64,000 nucleotides of DNA, taken from assembly GCF_003415655.1 (NCBI RefSeq), contig NZ_QRHC01000010.1:1-64000 (forward strand), read 5' to 3'. Positions 44,038-53,292 of this stretch are shown here, piece after piece. Position numbers and translations under genes: made by a program. Under the pieces are notes generated by a model that saw only the letters and a list, made by a program, of their open reading frames with translations, was not told where the DNA came from and made no database searches. Within the stretch, counting starts at the first letter, position 1; each line of letters opens with the position of its first letter. This DNA is from Vibrio maerlii (lineage in GTDB: Bacteria > Pseudomonadota > Gammaproteobacteria > Enterobacterales > Vibrionaceae).

Positions 44038-45018
44038 ATGAAATTCAAACAGATTAAAGATTTAAACGCATCTGCGGTTGGTTTCGGCTGTTGGGCCATT
44101 GGTGGGACATGGAACAATGTCTCAGACCAAGAGTCCATTCGTGCTATCAAGGCTGCGATTGACACTGGAATTAACTTTTTCGATGTAGCGCCTGTATACG
44201 GTAAAGGGCACGCTGAATCCGTTCTTGGTGAAGCACTCAAAACGGAAAAACGTGAAGACATCATTATTGCCACTAAATGCGGTTTGCCATGGTCTCAAGA
44301 TGAGCGTAAGAAGACGCGTAAAGACTTAACAAAAGCAAGCATCTTCAAAGAGATTGATGATTCTCTGATGCGTTTGCAAACAGATTATGTTGACCTGTAC
44401 CAAGTACATTGGCCAGATCCTAATACGCCGATTGCTGAGACTGCAGAAGCGCTGGCTGAGTTGAAACAGCAAGGTAAGATCCGTCACGTTGGTGTATCTA
44501 ATTACTCGTTAGATATGACTCGCGAGATGATGGAAGGTGTTGAAGTGGCGACGTTCCAAGGCCTTTACAACCTTCTGGAGCAAAACCCTGAGCACTACCA
44601 CAATATTCCGCTGCAGTATCGTGCACGAGAAGAAGCGCTGCCATTCTGTCACGACAATGACATGAAGTACCTGCCTTACTCGCCATTAATGCAAGGCTTG
44701 CTAACAGGCACATTAAAGCGTTCAGGTAACTGGGATGAAAACGATGATCGTCGCAACAACCCTAAGCTGAATGGTGAAGCGTTCGAACCTTACTTCAACT
44801 GTGTGGAAGAACTCAAAGTACTTGCTCAAACAGCGAATATTCCTTTGGCGCATCTCGCTATTCATTGGCTTGTTGCTCAGCAAGACGTGGGCCCGGTAAT
44901 TGCAGGTGCTCACACGGTTGAACAGGTGAAAGACAATGCTTCATTCGTTCAGTCAACATCAAGTGCCGAGTTGCTTAAGCAAGCAGAAGAAATTGTGGCA
45001 AAGTGGAATCTAAAATAG
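44038..45018 (+). CDS. Aldo/keto reductase
   Basis: NAD(P)H-dependent oxidoreductase of 326 aa with the family's TIM barrel. The catalytic tetrad is visible as Asp49, Tyr54, Lys80 and His124 (FFDVAPVYG, ATKCG, YQVHW). It follows the GH4 gene by 14 bp and ends at a terminator, so the two are one operon. The substrate is unknown. A role on keto-sugars formed from, or related to, the GH4 substrate is a reasonable guess. Confidence 0.88.
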   Translation: MKFKQIKDLNASAVGFGCWAIGGTWNNVSDQESIRAIKAAIDTGINFFDVAPVYGKGHAESVLGEALKTEKREDIIIATKCGLPWSQDERKKTRKDLTKASIFKEIDDSLMRLQTDYVDLYQVHWPDPNTPIAETAEALAELKQQGKIRHVGVSNYSLDMTREMMEGVEVATFQGLYNLLEQNPEHYHNIPLQYRAREEALPFCHDNDMKYLPYSPLMQGLLTGTLKRSGNWDENDDRRNNPKLNGEAFEPYFNCVEELKVLAQTANIPLAHLAIHWLVAQQDVGPVIAGAHTVEQVKDNASFVQSTSSAELLKQAEEIVAKWNLK

Positions 45019-45035
45019 GTTTTACCAAATAAAAC

Positions 45036-45075
45036 AAACCCCAGCGAACACTTGTGTTTCACTGGGGTTTTCTTT
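45036..45075. terminator. Terminator after the alpha-glucoside operon
   Basis: Stem AAACCCCAG...CTGGGGTTT with an inner GAACA/TGTTT pairing, then TTCTTTTT. It lies between convergent genes. Confidence 0.82.
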
Positions 45076-45081
45076 TTGGGG

Positions 45082-45585
45082 CTAAGCCTCTTGCTCAGAA
45101 GACTCCGAGGCTTTATACATCCGATAAATCGTCATCAAGTTGGTGATGATGAATGTTCCCTCAACCAAACTTCCCCCGATGGAACCTAGCCATAAATTGT
45201 GTGTGAACCAGCAGCAAGAGTTAAACAAGATCACGCTGCGCATTTTAATTCCCTTTAACGAGAACAGAGCCCAAGTACCTGCGGCTGAACCAATGATGGT
45301 GAGTGCCTCTATGGGCGCGCTTAGCTGTGGAACCGTCATAGCAATCAATAAGCTGATGAATACCCACATAACCCAGCGAGATTGGGTTTTGATTGAGACA
45401 AATGCGCGAACGCCATTGATGGTCACCCCGATCGCAGCGACCATCGCATCCATCATGAAGAAGTGCACGGCTATGATGAAGCAAAACGTCACCATGCCGT
45501 AGCGAAATTTGAGGTCGTCTTTCTGAAGAAAGGCAAACACACCACAAAGAAAAGCAATACCACCAACGACTTGTGCAGCGATCAT
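45082..45585 (-). CDS. YgjV-family inner-membrane protein
   Basis: A 167-aa polytopic membrane protein with about six hydrophobic segments, matching the YgjV family (Imp-YgjV). Recognisable segments are GGIAFLCGVFAFLQKDDLKFRYGM and FNSCCWFTHNLWLGSIGGSLVEGTFIITNLMTIYR. In E. coli ygjV lies beside the uxaCA/exuT hexuronate genes, and here it again lies at the edge of a hexuronate locus, but its role is not known. It is 22 bp downstream of the racemase-like gene on the same strand. Confidence 0.82.
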   Translation of the reverse strand: MIAAQVVGGIAFLCGVFAFLQKDDLKFRYGMVTFCFIIAVHFFMMDAMVAAIGVTINGVRAFVSIKTQSRWVMWVFISLLIAMTVPQLSAPIEALTIIGSAAGTWALFSLKGIKMRSVILFNSCCWFTHNLWLGSIGGSLVEGTFIITNLMTIYRMYKASESSEQEA

Positions 45586-45607
45586 CTCATCACCTTTTGG
45601 TTTGAGG

Positions 45608-46234
45608 TTAGTTCAAGCGTTCAGCTAAGTACGCTAAGCAAGTATCTGGACTGGTTAAAACGGGCAAGTTACTCACAATGAGTGGAGCAGCATCCGTCAT
45701 TGATGCTTGGGCAAGAACGACGGCTTGATATGTGTTTTCTTGCTGCAATGATTGAGAAACGCAGTCAGCAACGAATTGATTGAAGGCATTGAGTTGTTGG
45801 CTTGCATAGAGATCCCATGCGCCTTCTACGAATAAGAACTCGAAGAGTGTATTCGGTGCTTGTGACTCTAGCAGCTCACGAGTGGGCTCGATGGTGCTCT
45901 CTAGAGTGACTGCGACTAAGCAAGTCGTGTATTTAGCACTGAGCTGTGCCATCGGTTTATCGACTCGAAAGACTTGCTCATTGGGAAAACTATCAGCTAC
46001 AGGACCAAGTGTTGAACAGGTACACACAATGTAATCGATACCGTTATTGAGTTGGTTTTCGAGGTAAGCGTGTATTGCTTGAGTGGTTTGTGTGTTCTGA
46101 CCGTGGGTACGAATATCGGTAAGGAAGGTTTCTTGTACATCATGGCTGATGGTGTGCTGAGGAAATTTTTCTTCAGCAAGGGGCGCAAATAGATCTGTAT
46201 TGCTGCCAAGAGTATGAAGAAACAAGATATTCAT
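45608..46234 (-). CDS. Asp/Glu racemase-superfamily protein
   Basis: A 208-aa protein with the two-Cys racemase layout partly kept: the first motif VCTCSTLGPVADS (about residues 69-81) has Cys, but the second (VVLAQASMTDAAP, about 172-184) has Ala-Ser where many members have a second catalytic Cys. It could be a decarboxylase-like or one-Cys variant rather than a true racemase. It is separated from eda by a terminator and continues toward ygjV. The substrate is unknown. Confidence 0.65.
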   Translation of the reverse strand: MNILFLHTLGSNTDLFAPLAEEKFPQHTISHDVQETFLTDIRTHGQNTQTTQAIHAYLENQLNNGIDYIVCTCSTLGPVADSFPNEQVFRVDKPMAQLSAKYTTCLVAVTLESTIEPTRELLESQAPNTLFEFLFVEGAWDLYASQQLNAFNQFVADCVSQSLQQENTYQAVVLAQASMTDAAPLIVSNLPVLTSPDTCLAYLAERLN

Positions 46235-46261
46235 AACGATCCTTTTGGTTGTGCAGATACA

Positions 46262-46290
46262 AAAACCTCTCCGTTAGGAGAGGCTTTAAT
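46262..46290 (-). terminator. Terminator of the hexuronate operon
   Basis: Stem CCTCTCC/GGAGAGG with loop TAAC. Read leftward it is followed by TTTTTG, just after the eda stop. Confidence 0.82.
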
Positions 46291-46302
46291 CGATGCTTCT
46301 GA

Positions 46303-46932
46303 TTAAGAGTTAACTAACTCTACCGCTTCGCGAGTTAGGCGTGCAAGCTCTTCCCACTCACCTGCTTCAATCAGCTTTTTATCTACCATCCAAGTACCAC
46401 CACAAGCAAGAACGCGTGGAACTGCTAGGTAGTCTTTGATGTTTTTCGGGTTAACACCGCCAGTAGGCATGATGTGAACATCTCCGTATGGTGCAAGTAG
46501 AGCTTTCACCATGTTAACGCCGCCTGATGCTTCTGCTGGGAAGAACTTAAGCGTTGTTAGACCCATTTCCAGTGCTGCTTCGATTGCGCTTGGGTTGTTT
46601 ACGCCCGGTACGATGTCGATACCAATCTCTTGGCACGCCTTAACTGTGTTTGGATTGAAACCAGGCGATACGATGAAGGTTGCACCTGCTTCTTTTGCAG
46701 CGATAGCTTGCTCTTTGTTTAGAACCGTACCTGCACCGATAAGCATGTCTGGTTGTGCTTCGCGAAGTAGACGAATAGCCTCTACTGCTGCATCAGAGCG
46801 GAAGGTAATTTCTGCTGCCGGAAGACCGTTCTCTGCAAGTACTTTGCCCAGTGGAATGATGTCTTCCGCTTTGTCGATAGCGATAACTGGAATAACTTTA
46901 AGCGCTTTTAGCTGCTCGTTGATAGTAGACAT
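46303..46932 (-). CDS. eda: KDPG aldolase
   Basis: Cleaves 2-keto-3-deoxy-6-phosphogluconate to pyruvate and glyceraldehyde-3-phosphate, the last step of the pathway encoded here. The 209-aa class I aldolase has Schiff-base Lys129 in LKFFPAE, Glu41 in EITFRS and the phosphate-binding GGVNPKN segment. It is the last gene of the leftward operon, 16 bp after kdgK. It may be the dedicated hexuronate copy if the genome has a second one with edd. Confidence 0.94.
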   Translation of the reverse strand: MSTINEQLKALKVIPVIAIDKAEDIIPLGKVLAENGLPAAEITFRSDAAVEAIRLLREAQPDMLIGAGTVLNKEQAIAAKEAGATFIVSPGFNPNTVKACQEIGIDIVPGVNNPSAIEAALEMGLTTLKFFPAEASGGVNMVKALLAPYGDVHIMPTGGVNPKNIKDYLAVPRVLACGGTWMVDKKLIEAGEWEELARLTREAVELVNS

Positions 46933-46948
46933 GATAAATCCTTGGTAA

Positions 46949-47911
46949 TTAATTCTGTTTTTGAGTCACAACGTCAGTGGCTGATTTTGGGATGATTGCG
47001 CCACGGTGTTGGATCACAACGCCGGCAAGTGCATTACCGCGTTGGCATGATTGTTCTAAGTTTCCGCCTGCTAGATAGCAAGATAAAAAGCCGCCATTGA
47101 ACGAGTCACCTGCTGATGTGGTATCCACTACCGTTTCAACGGGGGTTGTTGGTACGGCATAGCCATTGTCGCTAGTGGTGTCACCGACTAAGCAGCCTTC
47201 TTCACCAAGTTTTACAACAGCTTTGGTCACCCCAAGTTTTTGTAGACGGTCTAAGGTCTCTTGAGGTGTCTTATCACCCCAGATAAGTTGCTCGTCATCA
47301 AATGTAACTAACGCTAAGTCCGTCGCTTGATACATGGCTTGGTAGTTTTCTTTAACCGTTTTTAGCTCATCATTTGGCCACAGAGCAGGGCGGTAATTGC
47401 TATCAAATGAGACCTCTACCCCTTGGCTGCGCAAGTTAGCAAGTAGCTCTAACAGCTTAATGCGATCTTCTTCTGGCAAAATCGCTAGGCTGATACCACT
47501 GACAAACACCATATCCATCTTCGACAGAGACTGTTCAATCTGGCTAAAGTCTGGATGTTGCAGTAGGTAACGAGCTGGTGATTGATTGCGCCAGTATAAG
47601 AACGTGCGCTCACCTTGGTCATCCAGTTGGATCAGGTATAGACCTGGCGTACGGTTATCATCACGCAACACAAGGTCAGTATTGATACCCTCGTCGTGCC
47701 AGCGTGAAACCATGCCTTCACTGAGAGGGTCAGTACCCATAGCAGACACGTATGAAACGGTGATTGGTTGGTCTTCAGTGTTGAGTTCGCAACCGCGGCT
47801 TAGGTAAACCGCGGCATTTAGCGTATCTCCACCAAAGGTTTGGTGCATTGCGCCGAACGGTTTGCCGTTCAGCTCAATCATGCACTCTCCGATAATAGCG
47901 ATATTCTTCAT
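46949..47911 (-). CDS. kdgK: 2-keto-3-deoxygluconate kinase
   Basis: Phosphorylates KDG to KDPG with ATP. The 320-aa PfkB/ribokinase-type protein has an N-terminal GECMIELNG and GGDTLNAAVYLSR substrate segment. The C-terminal signature DTTSAGDSFNGGFL holds the catalytic Asp. It lies between uxaC (9-bp gap) and eda. Confidence 0.94.
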   Translation of the reverse strand: MKNIAIIGECMIELNGKPFGAMHQTFGGDTLNAAVYLSRGCELNTEDQPITVSYVSAMGTDPLSEGMVSRWHDEGINTDLVLRDDNRTPGLYLIQLDDQGERTFLYWRNQSPARYLLQHPDFSQIEQSLSKMDMVFVSGISLAILPEEDRIKLLELLANLRSQGVEVSFDSNYRPALWPNDELKTVKENYQAMYQATDLALVTFDDEQLIWGDKTPQETLDRLQKLGVTKAVVKLGEEGCLVGDTTSDNGYAVPTTPVETVVDTTSAGDSFNGGFLSCYLAGGNLEQSCQRGNALAGVVIQHRGAIIPKSATDVVTQKQN

Positions 47912-47920
47912 AACAGGCTC

Positions 47921-49324
47921 TTACGCGAAGTAACGCTTGGCGTTGTTGAAGCAGATATCTTCTACCATTGGACCAAGCAGAGACATATCATTTGGCACTT
48001 CACCATTTTCTGCCCAGCGGCCAATCATGTCACATAGGATTCGGCGGAAGTACTCATGGCGCGTGTACGATAGGAAGCTGCGCGAGTCAGTCAACATACC
48101 CACGAATTGGCTTAGCAGACCTAGTTGAGACAGTTGCTCCATTTGGCGTTGCATACCGTCTTTTTGGTCGTTGAACCACCAACCTGAACCAAACTGAATC
48201 TTGCCTGCGATGCCACCACCTTGGAAGTTACCAATCATGGTTGCCATCATCTCGTTGTCACGAGGGTTTAGGCAGTAAAGAATGGTCTTTGGTAGCTCGT
48301 TCGTCTTGTCCATGTCATCAAGAAGATGAGCTAGTTCGAATGCAAATGTACGGTCGCTGATTGAATCGAAACCTGCGTCTGCACCAAGTAGTTTGAACAT
48401 GCGAGTGTTGTTATTGCGCTGAGCACCAATGTGTAGCTGCATCACCCAACCCAGTTTCGCGTAGCGCTTACCAAGCCAAACTTGAACGGCTGTAGAGAAT
48501 TGCGCACACTCTGTTTCTGATAGCACCTCACCGTTTAGGCGGCGAGTGATTAGGCTATCCAGAGCCTGCTCTGATGGTACTTCTGCGTAGCGAACCACTT
48601 CGATACCGTGGTCTGCCGCACGACAGCCATGAGCATCAAAGTGCGCTAGGCGCTTGTCTAGAGCGTGAAGCAGGGAATCAAAGTTGGTAATTTCAATATC
48701 CGCTGCTTGCCCCAGTAGTGTCATGTAATCAGCAAAGCCATCCAGTTCAATCTTGAATGCTTTATCTGGACGCCAGCTCGGTAGTACTTCAACATCAAAG
48801 CTCTCATCTTCGGCAATGGCAGCATGATGTTCTAATGTGTCGATAGGGTCATCGGTCGTTCCCGCCATCACTACGTTCATCTGTTTCATGATGCCGCGTG
48901 CAGAGAATTCAGGTGTTTGTAAAAGCTCGTTGCATTCATGCCAAATGCTATCAGCCGTTTCCGGGTTAAGCAGTTTGTTAGTGATGCCGAATGGACGGCG
49001 AAGCTCTAGGTGCGTCCAGTGGAATAGAGGGTTGCCCAGTGTCATTGGAACGGTTTTCGCCCACGCTTGGAATTTCTCGTACTCGCTTGCATCACCCGTG
49101 ATTAGGCGTTCTTCAATACCTGCCGAACGCATGCCACGCCATTTGTAGTGATCGCCTTCTAGCCAGATTTGACTCATGTTTTCAAACTGACGATTCTGAG
49201 CGACTTCTGCCGGGTTTAGGTGGCAGTGGTAATCAAAGATAGGCTTATCTTTTGCGTGCTCATGGTAGAGACGGCGAGCCGTCTCATTGCTTAGTAAGAA
49301 GTCATCACATAGAAAATCTTTCAT
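47921..49324 (-). CDS. uxaC: Glucuronate isomerase
   Basis: Converts D-glucuronate to D-fructuronate (and galacturonate to tagaturonate). The 467-aa length is standard (E. coli 470). Metal-site segments IFDYHCHLNPAEVAQNR near residue 30 and FVGMLTDSRSFLSYTRHEYFRRILCD near the C-terminus are clear. No uxaA/uxaB genes are present nearby, so the locus is built for glucuronate, with uxuB and uxuA taking the product. It lies 12 bp after uxuB. Confidence 0.96.
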   Translation of the reverse strand: MKDFLCDDFLLSNETARRLYHEHAKDKPIFDYHCHLNPAEVAQNRQFENMSQIWLEGDHYKWRGMRSAGIEERLITGDASEYEKFQAWAKTVPMTLGNPLFHWTHLELRRPFGITNKLLNPETADSIWHECNELLQTPEFSARGIMKQMNVVMAGTTDDPIDTLEHHAAIAEDESFDVEVLPSWRPDKAFKIELDGFADYMTLLGQAADIEITNFDSLLHALDKRLAHFDAHGCRAADHGIEVVRYAEVPSEQALDSLITRRLNGEVLSETECAQFSTAVQVWLGKRYAKLGWVMQLHIGAQRNNNTRMFKLLGADAGFDSISDRTFAFELAHLLDDMDKTNELPKTILYCLNPRDNEMMATMIGNFQGGGIAGKIQFGSGWWFNDQKDGMQRQMEQLSQLGLLSQFVGMLTDSRSFLSYTRHEYFRRILCDMIGRWAENGEVPNDMSLLGPMVEDICFNNAKRYFA

Positions 49325-49336
49325 TTCTTTTTCCTC

Positions 49337-50800
49337 TTAAAGTGCAGCAACAGTTGCACGAGCACCGTTTTCAATCAGAGATTGATACGCAGAGCTCACC
49401 GCGTCGATAACTTGTGGGTTTTGGCCAATTTCAGGAGCAAAGATCGCTTCGATAGCCAGTAGTGCAGGAACAACGGATACGTTCTGACCGTGCTCATCAC
49501 ATACTGCTTTTAATTGATCTGCCATTGGGTCACGAACATCAATCTCGTTACCTTGCTCATCAACGGCTGATACGTAACGCATCCAACCAGCAATACCTGC
49601 TGCAAGCCATTTGAAGTCAGAGCCTTGCTCTAGGTGGAAACGTAAGCTGCCGCCCATACGCTGAGGGATCTTCTGGCTGCCATCCATCGCGATTTGCCAT
49701 GTTTTGTGCTTCAGGCTTGGATTGGTGAAGCGGTCGATCAGTAGTTTCGCGTAGCCTTCCAGATCTGTACCTTCTGGCATGCTAAGAGACGGTGCTTGAG
49801 CCTTCATCATCATGTCGAATGCTGCTTTGCGGTAGCCTTCGTCAGTCATTGTGTCTGAGATGTGTGCGTAACCACCAAGGTAACCAAGGTAAGCAAGGAA
49901 AGAGTGACTACCGTTTAGCATGCGAAGTTTCATTTCTTCATATGGCACTACGTCAGCAACAAATTCTGCGCCTGCGATGTTCCAATCAGGGCGACCAGCA
50001 ACGAAGTTATCTTCAATTACCCACTGACGGAATGGTTCACATGCGATGCCACATGGGTCTTGAACACCCAGTAGCTCAGTGATTTCGTTCAGTGTTTCTT
50101 CTGTTGCAGCTGGAACAATTCGGTCAACCATAGTACATGGGAACGTCACATTTGCTTCAATCCAAGCACCTAGCTCTGCATCAAGCAGTTTAGCGAATTC
50201 AAGAATTGCTGCTTTTGCTACGTGACCGTTCTCTTGAACATTGTCGCAAGACATCACTGTGAATGGTGTTAGGCCACGCTCACGACGTACTTTTAGAGCC
50301 TGAACGATGTAACCCAGAGCCGATTTTGGCTGAGTTGGGTTTTCTAGGTCTGCAACAACCAGTGGGTTGTTCTTGTCTAGCAGACCCGTTGCAGGGTCTG
50401 CACAGTAGCCTTTTTCCGTGATAGTCATTGAAACGATAGCCACTTGTGGCTCAGCCATCTTTTCGATCACAGCCTCAATGCCGTCAAAGCTTGGATGTAG
50501 AGATTCATTGACTGAACCAATCACCTTTACATCCGTCGACTCAGCACCCTTTTCAGCAACTGTGTATAGGTGGTTTTGCTCACGCAGTGACGTGATTAGG
50601 TCTTCACCGCCGAACAGGTTTACTTCACAAATACCCCAGTCACTCTCTGATTTACGTGCAACTTCATCAGTAAAAAGACCTTGGTGGGCGCGATGGAACG
50701 CGCCAAACCCTAGGTGAACGATTCGAGATTTTAGCTTTGAACGATCGTAAGTTGGTTGGCTTACAGATTCGTTAAGCGTTTGATTGCTAATGTTTGTCAT
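49337..50800 (-). CDS. uxuB: D-fructuronate reductase (mannonate oxidoreductase)
   Basis: NADH-dependent reduction of fructuronate to D-mannonate. It is a 487-aa polyol-specific long-chain dehydrogenase. The N-terminal IVHLGFGAFHRAHQG nucleotide fold and the KLRMLNGSHSFLAYLGYLGG catalytic segment (Lys, Asn, His) are typical. It is distinguished from mannitol dehydrogenase mainly by context with uxaC and uxuA. It begins 11 bp after the GH31 gene. Confidence 0.94.
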   Translation of the reverse strand: MTNISNQTLNESVSQPTYDRSKLKSRIVHLGFGAFHRAHQGLFTDEVARKSESDWGICEVNLFGGEDLITSLREQNHLYTVAEKGAESTDVKVIGSVNESLHPSFDGIEAVIEKMAEPQVAIVSMTITEKGYCADPATGLLDKNNPLVVADLENPTQPKSALGYIVQALKVRRERGLTPFTVMSCDNVQENGHVAKAAILEFAKLLDAELGAWIEANVTFPCTMVDRIVPAATEETLNEITELLGVQDPCGIACEPFRQWVIEDNFVAGRPDWNIAGAEFVADVVPYEEMKLRMLNGSHSFLAYLGYLGGYAHISDTMTDEGYRKAAFDMMMKAQAPSLSMPEGTDLEGYAKLLIDRFTNPSLKHKTWQIAMDGSQKIPQRMGGSLRFHLEQGSDFKWLAAGIAGWMRYVSAVDEQGNEIDVRDPMADQLKAVCDEHGQNVSVVPALLAIEAIFAPEIGQNPQVIDAVSSAYQSLIENGARATVAAL

Positions 50801-50811
50801 GAATCAGTTCC

Positions 50812-53208
50812 TTATTTCGCTGCTGTTAGAGGGAAAGCCATACCGTTTTGGTATGTTTCACCATTGATGATTAGCTGACGAGTTTCACCTTGAGGAAGGC
50901 TTAGTGTCAGTGCATCGTAAGCGGGTTTAAAGTCACCTGTACGAGTGATGCTTAGCTCAATTGTGCTGTTATCACATGTCATTTTGATGTCTAGTGTGAT
51001 GTGCTCACCAGATTGGTAACCATTTGTCTCACCATCATCATCGAATAGGCTGCATGAACTGCTGCCCACACCTTGAATTGGGTAAATGTTCAGACCGCGA
51101 CGGTTATCTTTCTTCGCATCTGCATTCGCAATACGCTCACTTGTAGGGATGATAGAACCTGCACGAGCTAGAAGAGGGATGCGTTCAAGTGGAGCATCAA
51201 CCGTTACTGTGCTGCCTGCGCTGTACCATTGACCTGTGTAGTAGTCGTACCAACCGTTTTGGTTGTTTGGTAGGTAAACCTCACGCTCACGCTGACCTTC
51301 TTCAACCACTGATGCAACCAGTAGATCTTTACCTAGTAGGTAGTCATCATTCTCAACGAATGTGTTTTCATCGTGCTCATGATCTAGGAACGTTGGACGC
51401 AGCATTGGCTCGTCGTGAGCGTGTGCTTGGTATAACGAATCGTAGATGTATGGAAGAAGCTGGTAACGAATCTTCATTGCGTCACGAATAATTGGAGTCA
51501 CGGTTGGGTGCATCCACGGTTCGTTTACGCTGCCGTCGTCATTCCAAGAGTGGATAGTGAAACGAGGGTTCATTACGCCATTTTGTACCCAACGTGCGAA
51601 CAGCTCTGGATCCGGCTTTTCACCAGAGAAACCACCCACATCGTGACCTAGGTTGTATAGACCAGATAGGCTCATACCCAGACCCATCTTGATGTTGTAC
51701 TTCAAGCTCGTCCAGTTAGTGCGGTTATCACCACTCCAAGTTTGAACGTAGCGGTTCATGCCTGGGCAACCAGAACGAGAGATTAAGTACGGACGAATCT
51801 CTGGAGCGTACTCTACTTGCGCTTCGTACGATGCACGCATCATTAGAAGAGGTTGCAGAGGACGAATTAGGCTAACTGGGATTTCTTTACCGAAACCAAA
51901 GCAGCGAGCGCCTTTGTCCCAAATTTCGTATTCATTGTTGTCGTTCCACGTTGAGTCGATGCCTTTGTCTAGCAGTTGCTCTTTAACGTTGTCTTGCCAC
52001 CATTTCACTGTGTCTGGGTTTGTGAAGTCTAGGTGTGAGCCATCTGAATCCCAGAATACAGAGTTTTCTGGTTGATCGTATTCAGAGTCTTTGATGAATA
52101 GACCTTTCTCTTTTACTTCTTCAAAGCGTGGGTGGCTGTGCAGTAGACAAGGCTTAATGTTTGCAGCCAGTTTTAGACCATTGTTGTGGAAGTGGTCTGC
52201 CATCGCATTTGGATTTGGCACTTTGTCGTAGTTCCAGTTGAACACGTAGCGTAGGTCACCAATTGATGTGTAACCAGAAGAAAGCTGGAATGAATCACAA
52301 GGGATACCGTTGTCTTCACATTGGTCAACAAAGCCTTCAAGTAACTCTTGAGAGTTTGGCGCGTCGGTGTATTGCATGGTAGAACCGCTGTAGCCAAGGC
52401 TCCATTTAGGACCAAATGCTGTACCACCAGTTAGGCGAACAAATTGTTTGGTAACGTTCTTAATGCTATCACCGTACATGAAGTACAGATCTAGATCGCC
52501 ATCTTCAGCGCGGTAGCTACGGTATTTGATGTGGTAGTTATCTAGCTCGTTACCTAGATCGAACCAGCAGCTCGCAAGGTTATCGTAGAACACACCAAAA
52601 GATGCTGCACTTTCGTCAGTGTTGGTTTTAGTAATGTAGAAAGGAACGTGCTTGTATAGAGGATCTGTTGAGCTTGCATCGTAGCCCATCGCGTCTAGGT
52701 TGCGCATTTCAAAGCGACGACCTTCACGGTTTAGGTTACCCGTCTTCTCGCCTAGTCCGTAGTAGTATTCGTCATCACCACGGTTCATGAAGTGGCTGAT
52801 GCCTGGTTCAGTCACGCCTAGTTGGTAAGCGCCTGTTTTGCGGTCTTTAGTCAGTGGTAGCCACTCGCCGTTTACTTTGTGTTCCCATTCCATCCAAAGT
52901 GGTTGGTTGAGCGTTAGGCGCAGTTCTTCTGTTTCAACAACCAGTTGCTCTTCGTTGTGAGTTAGCTCGAAGCTAGGAAGAGAGAAACCTTCTGTAGACA
53001 TACGGTCGCGACCTTCCCAAGGTACATCTTGGCCGTCAGGAGCAATCATCCAAGTGCGATCTAGGCGAAGCTCGTTTTTACGCTTGATAAGTACACGAAT
53101 CAGGTTTGTCTCCAGCACGAACAGGTGCAATGCGTGCTTTTCATCCACATTCAGGATGATTTCGTTATTGTCTTGCTGGTTGAAGGTCCAGTTTCTAAGG
53201 CTTTTCAT
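50812..53208 (-). CDS. GH31 alpha-glycosidase
   Basis: Family 31 glycoside hydrolase of 798 aa. It has no signal peptide, so it is probably cytosolic and acts after import. The start MKSLRNWTFNQQ follows AGGA; the frame can be opened 10 codons earlier, without support. The TIM-barrel nucleophile is Asp423 in STWNDNNEYEIWD and the acid/base is Asp494 in TWSGDNRTNW. The NEYE following the nucleophile differs from the usual NEP of alpha-glucosidases. N-terminal GH31 and C-terminal beta-sandwich domains are complete. Its place inside a glucuronate operon suggests removal of an alpha-linked residue from the imported glycoside; the sugar is unknown. Confidence 0.9.
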   Translation of the reverse strand: MKSLRNWTFNQQDNNEIILNVDEKHALHLFVLETNLIRVLIKRKNELRLDRTWMIAPDGQDVPWEGRDRMSTEGFSLPSFELTHNEEQLVVETEELRLTLNQPLWMEWEHKVNGEWLPLTKDRKTGAYQLGVTEPGISHFMNRGDDEYYYGLGEKTGNLNREGRRFEMRNLDAMGYDASSTDPLYKHVPFYITKTNTDESAASFGVFYDNLASCWFDLGNELDNYHIKYRSYRAEDGDLDLYFMYGDSIKNVTKQFVRLTGGTAFGPKWSLGYSGSTMQYTDAPNSQELLEGFVDQCEDNGIPCDSFQLSSGYTSIGDLRYVFNWNYDKVPNPNAMADHFHNNGLKLAANIKPCLLHSHPRFEEVKEKGLFIKDSEYDQPENSVFWDSDGSHLDFTNPDTVKWWQDNVKEQLLDKGIDSTWNDNNEYEIWDKGARCFGFGKEIPVSLIRPLQPLLMMRASYEAQVEYAPEIRPYLISRSGCPGMNRYVQTWSGDNRTNWTSLKYNIKMGLGMSLSGLYNLGHDVGGFSGEKPDPELFARWVQNGVMNPRFTIHSWNDDGSVNEPWMHPTVTPIIRDAMKIRYQLLPYIYDSLYQAHAHDEPMLRPTFLDHEHDENTFVENDDYLLGKDLLVASVVEEGQREREVYLPNNQNGWYDYYTGQWYSAGSTVTVDAPLERIPLLARAGSIIPTSERIANADAKKDNRRGLNIYPIQGVGSSSCSLFDDDGETNGYQSGEHITLDIKMTCDNSTIELSITRTGDFKPAYDALTLSLPQGETRQLIINGETYQNGMAFPLTAAK

Positions 53209-53227
53209 TGTGAATTCCTGTCGAATG

Positions 53228-53253
53228 AGAGAGCCCATTTCTAAGGGCTCTCT
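53228..53253. other. Hairpin between dctM-like and GH31 genes
   Basis: Stem AGAGAGCCC/GGGCTCTCT with an 8-nt loop, inside the leftward operon and 20 bp before the GH31 start. No T-tract follows on the leftward strand. It is more likely an mRNA stability or processing element than a full terminator. Confidence 0.55.
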
Positions 53254-53292
53254 GTTTTATTTATTTGGGTAACGTTATGTCTGCTAGGCGAT

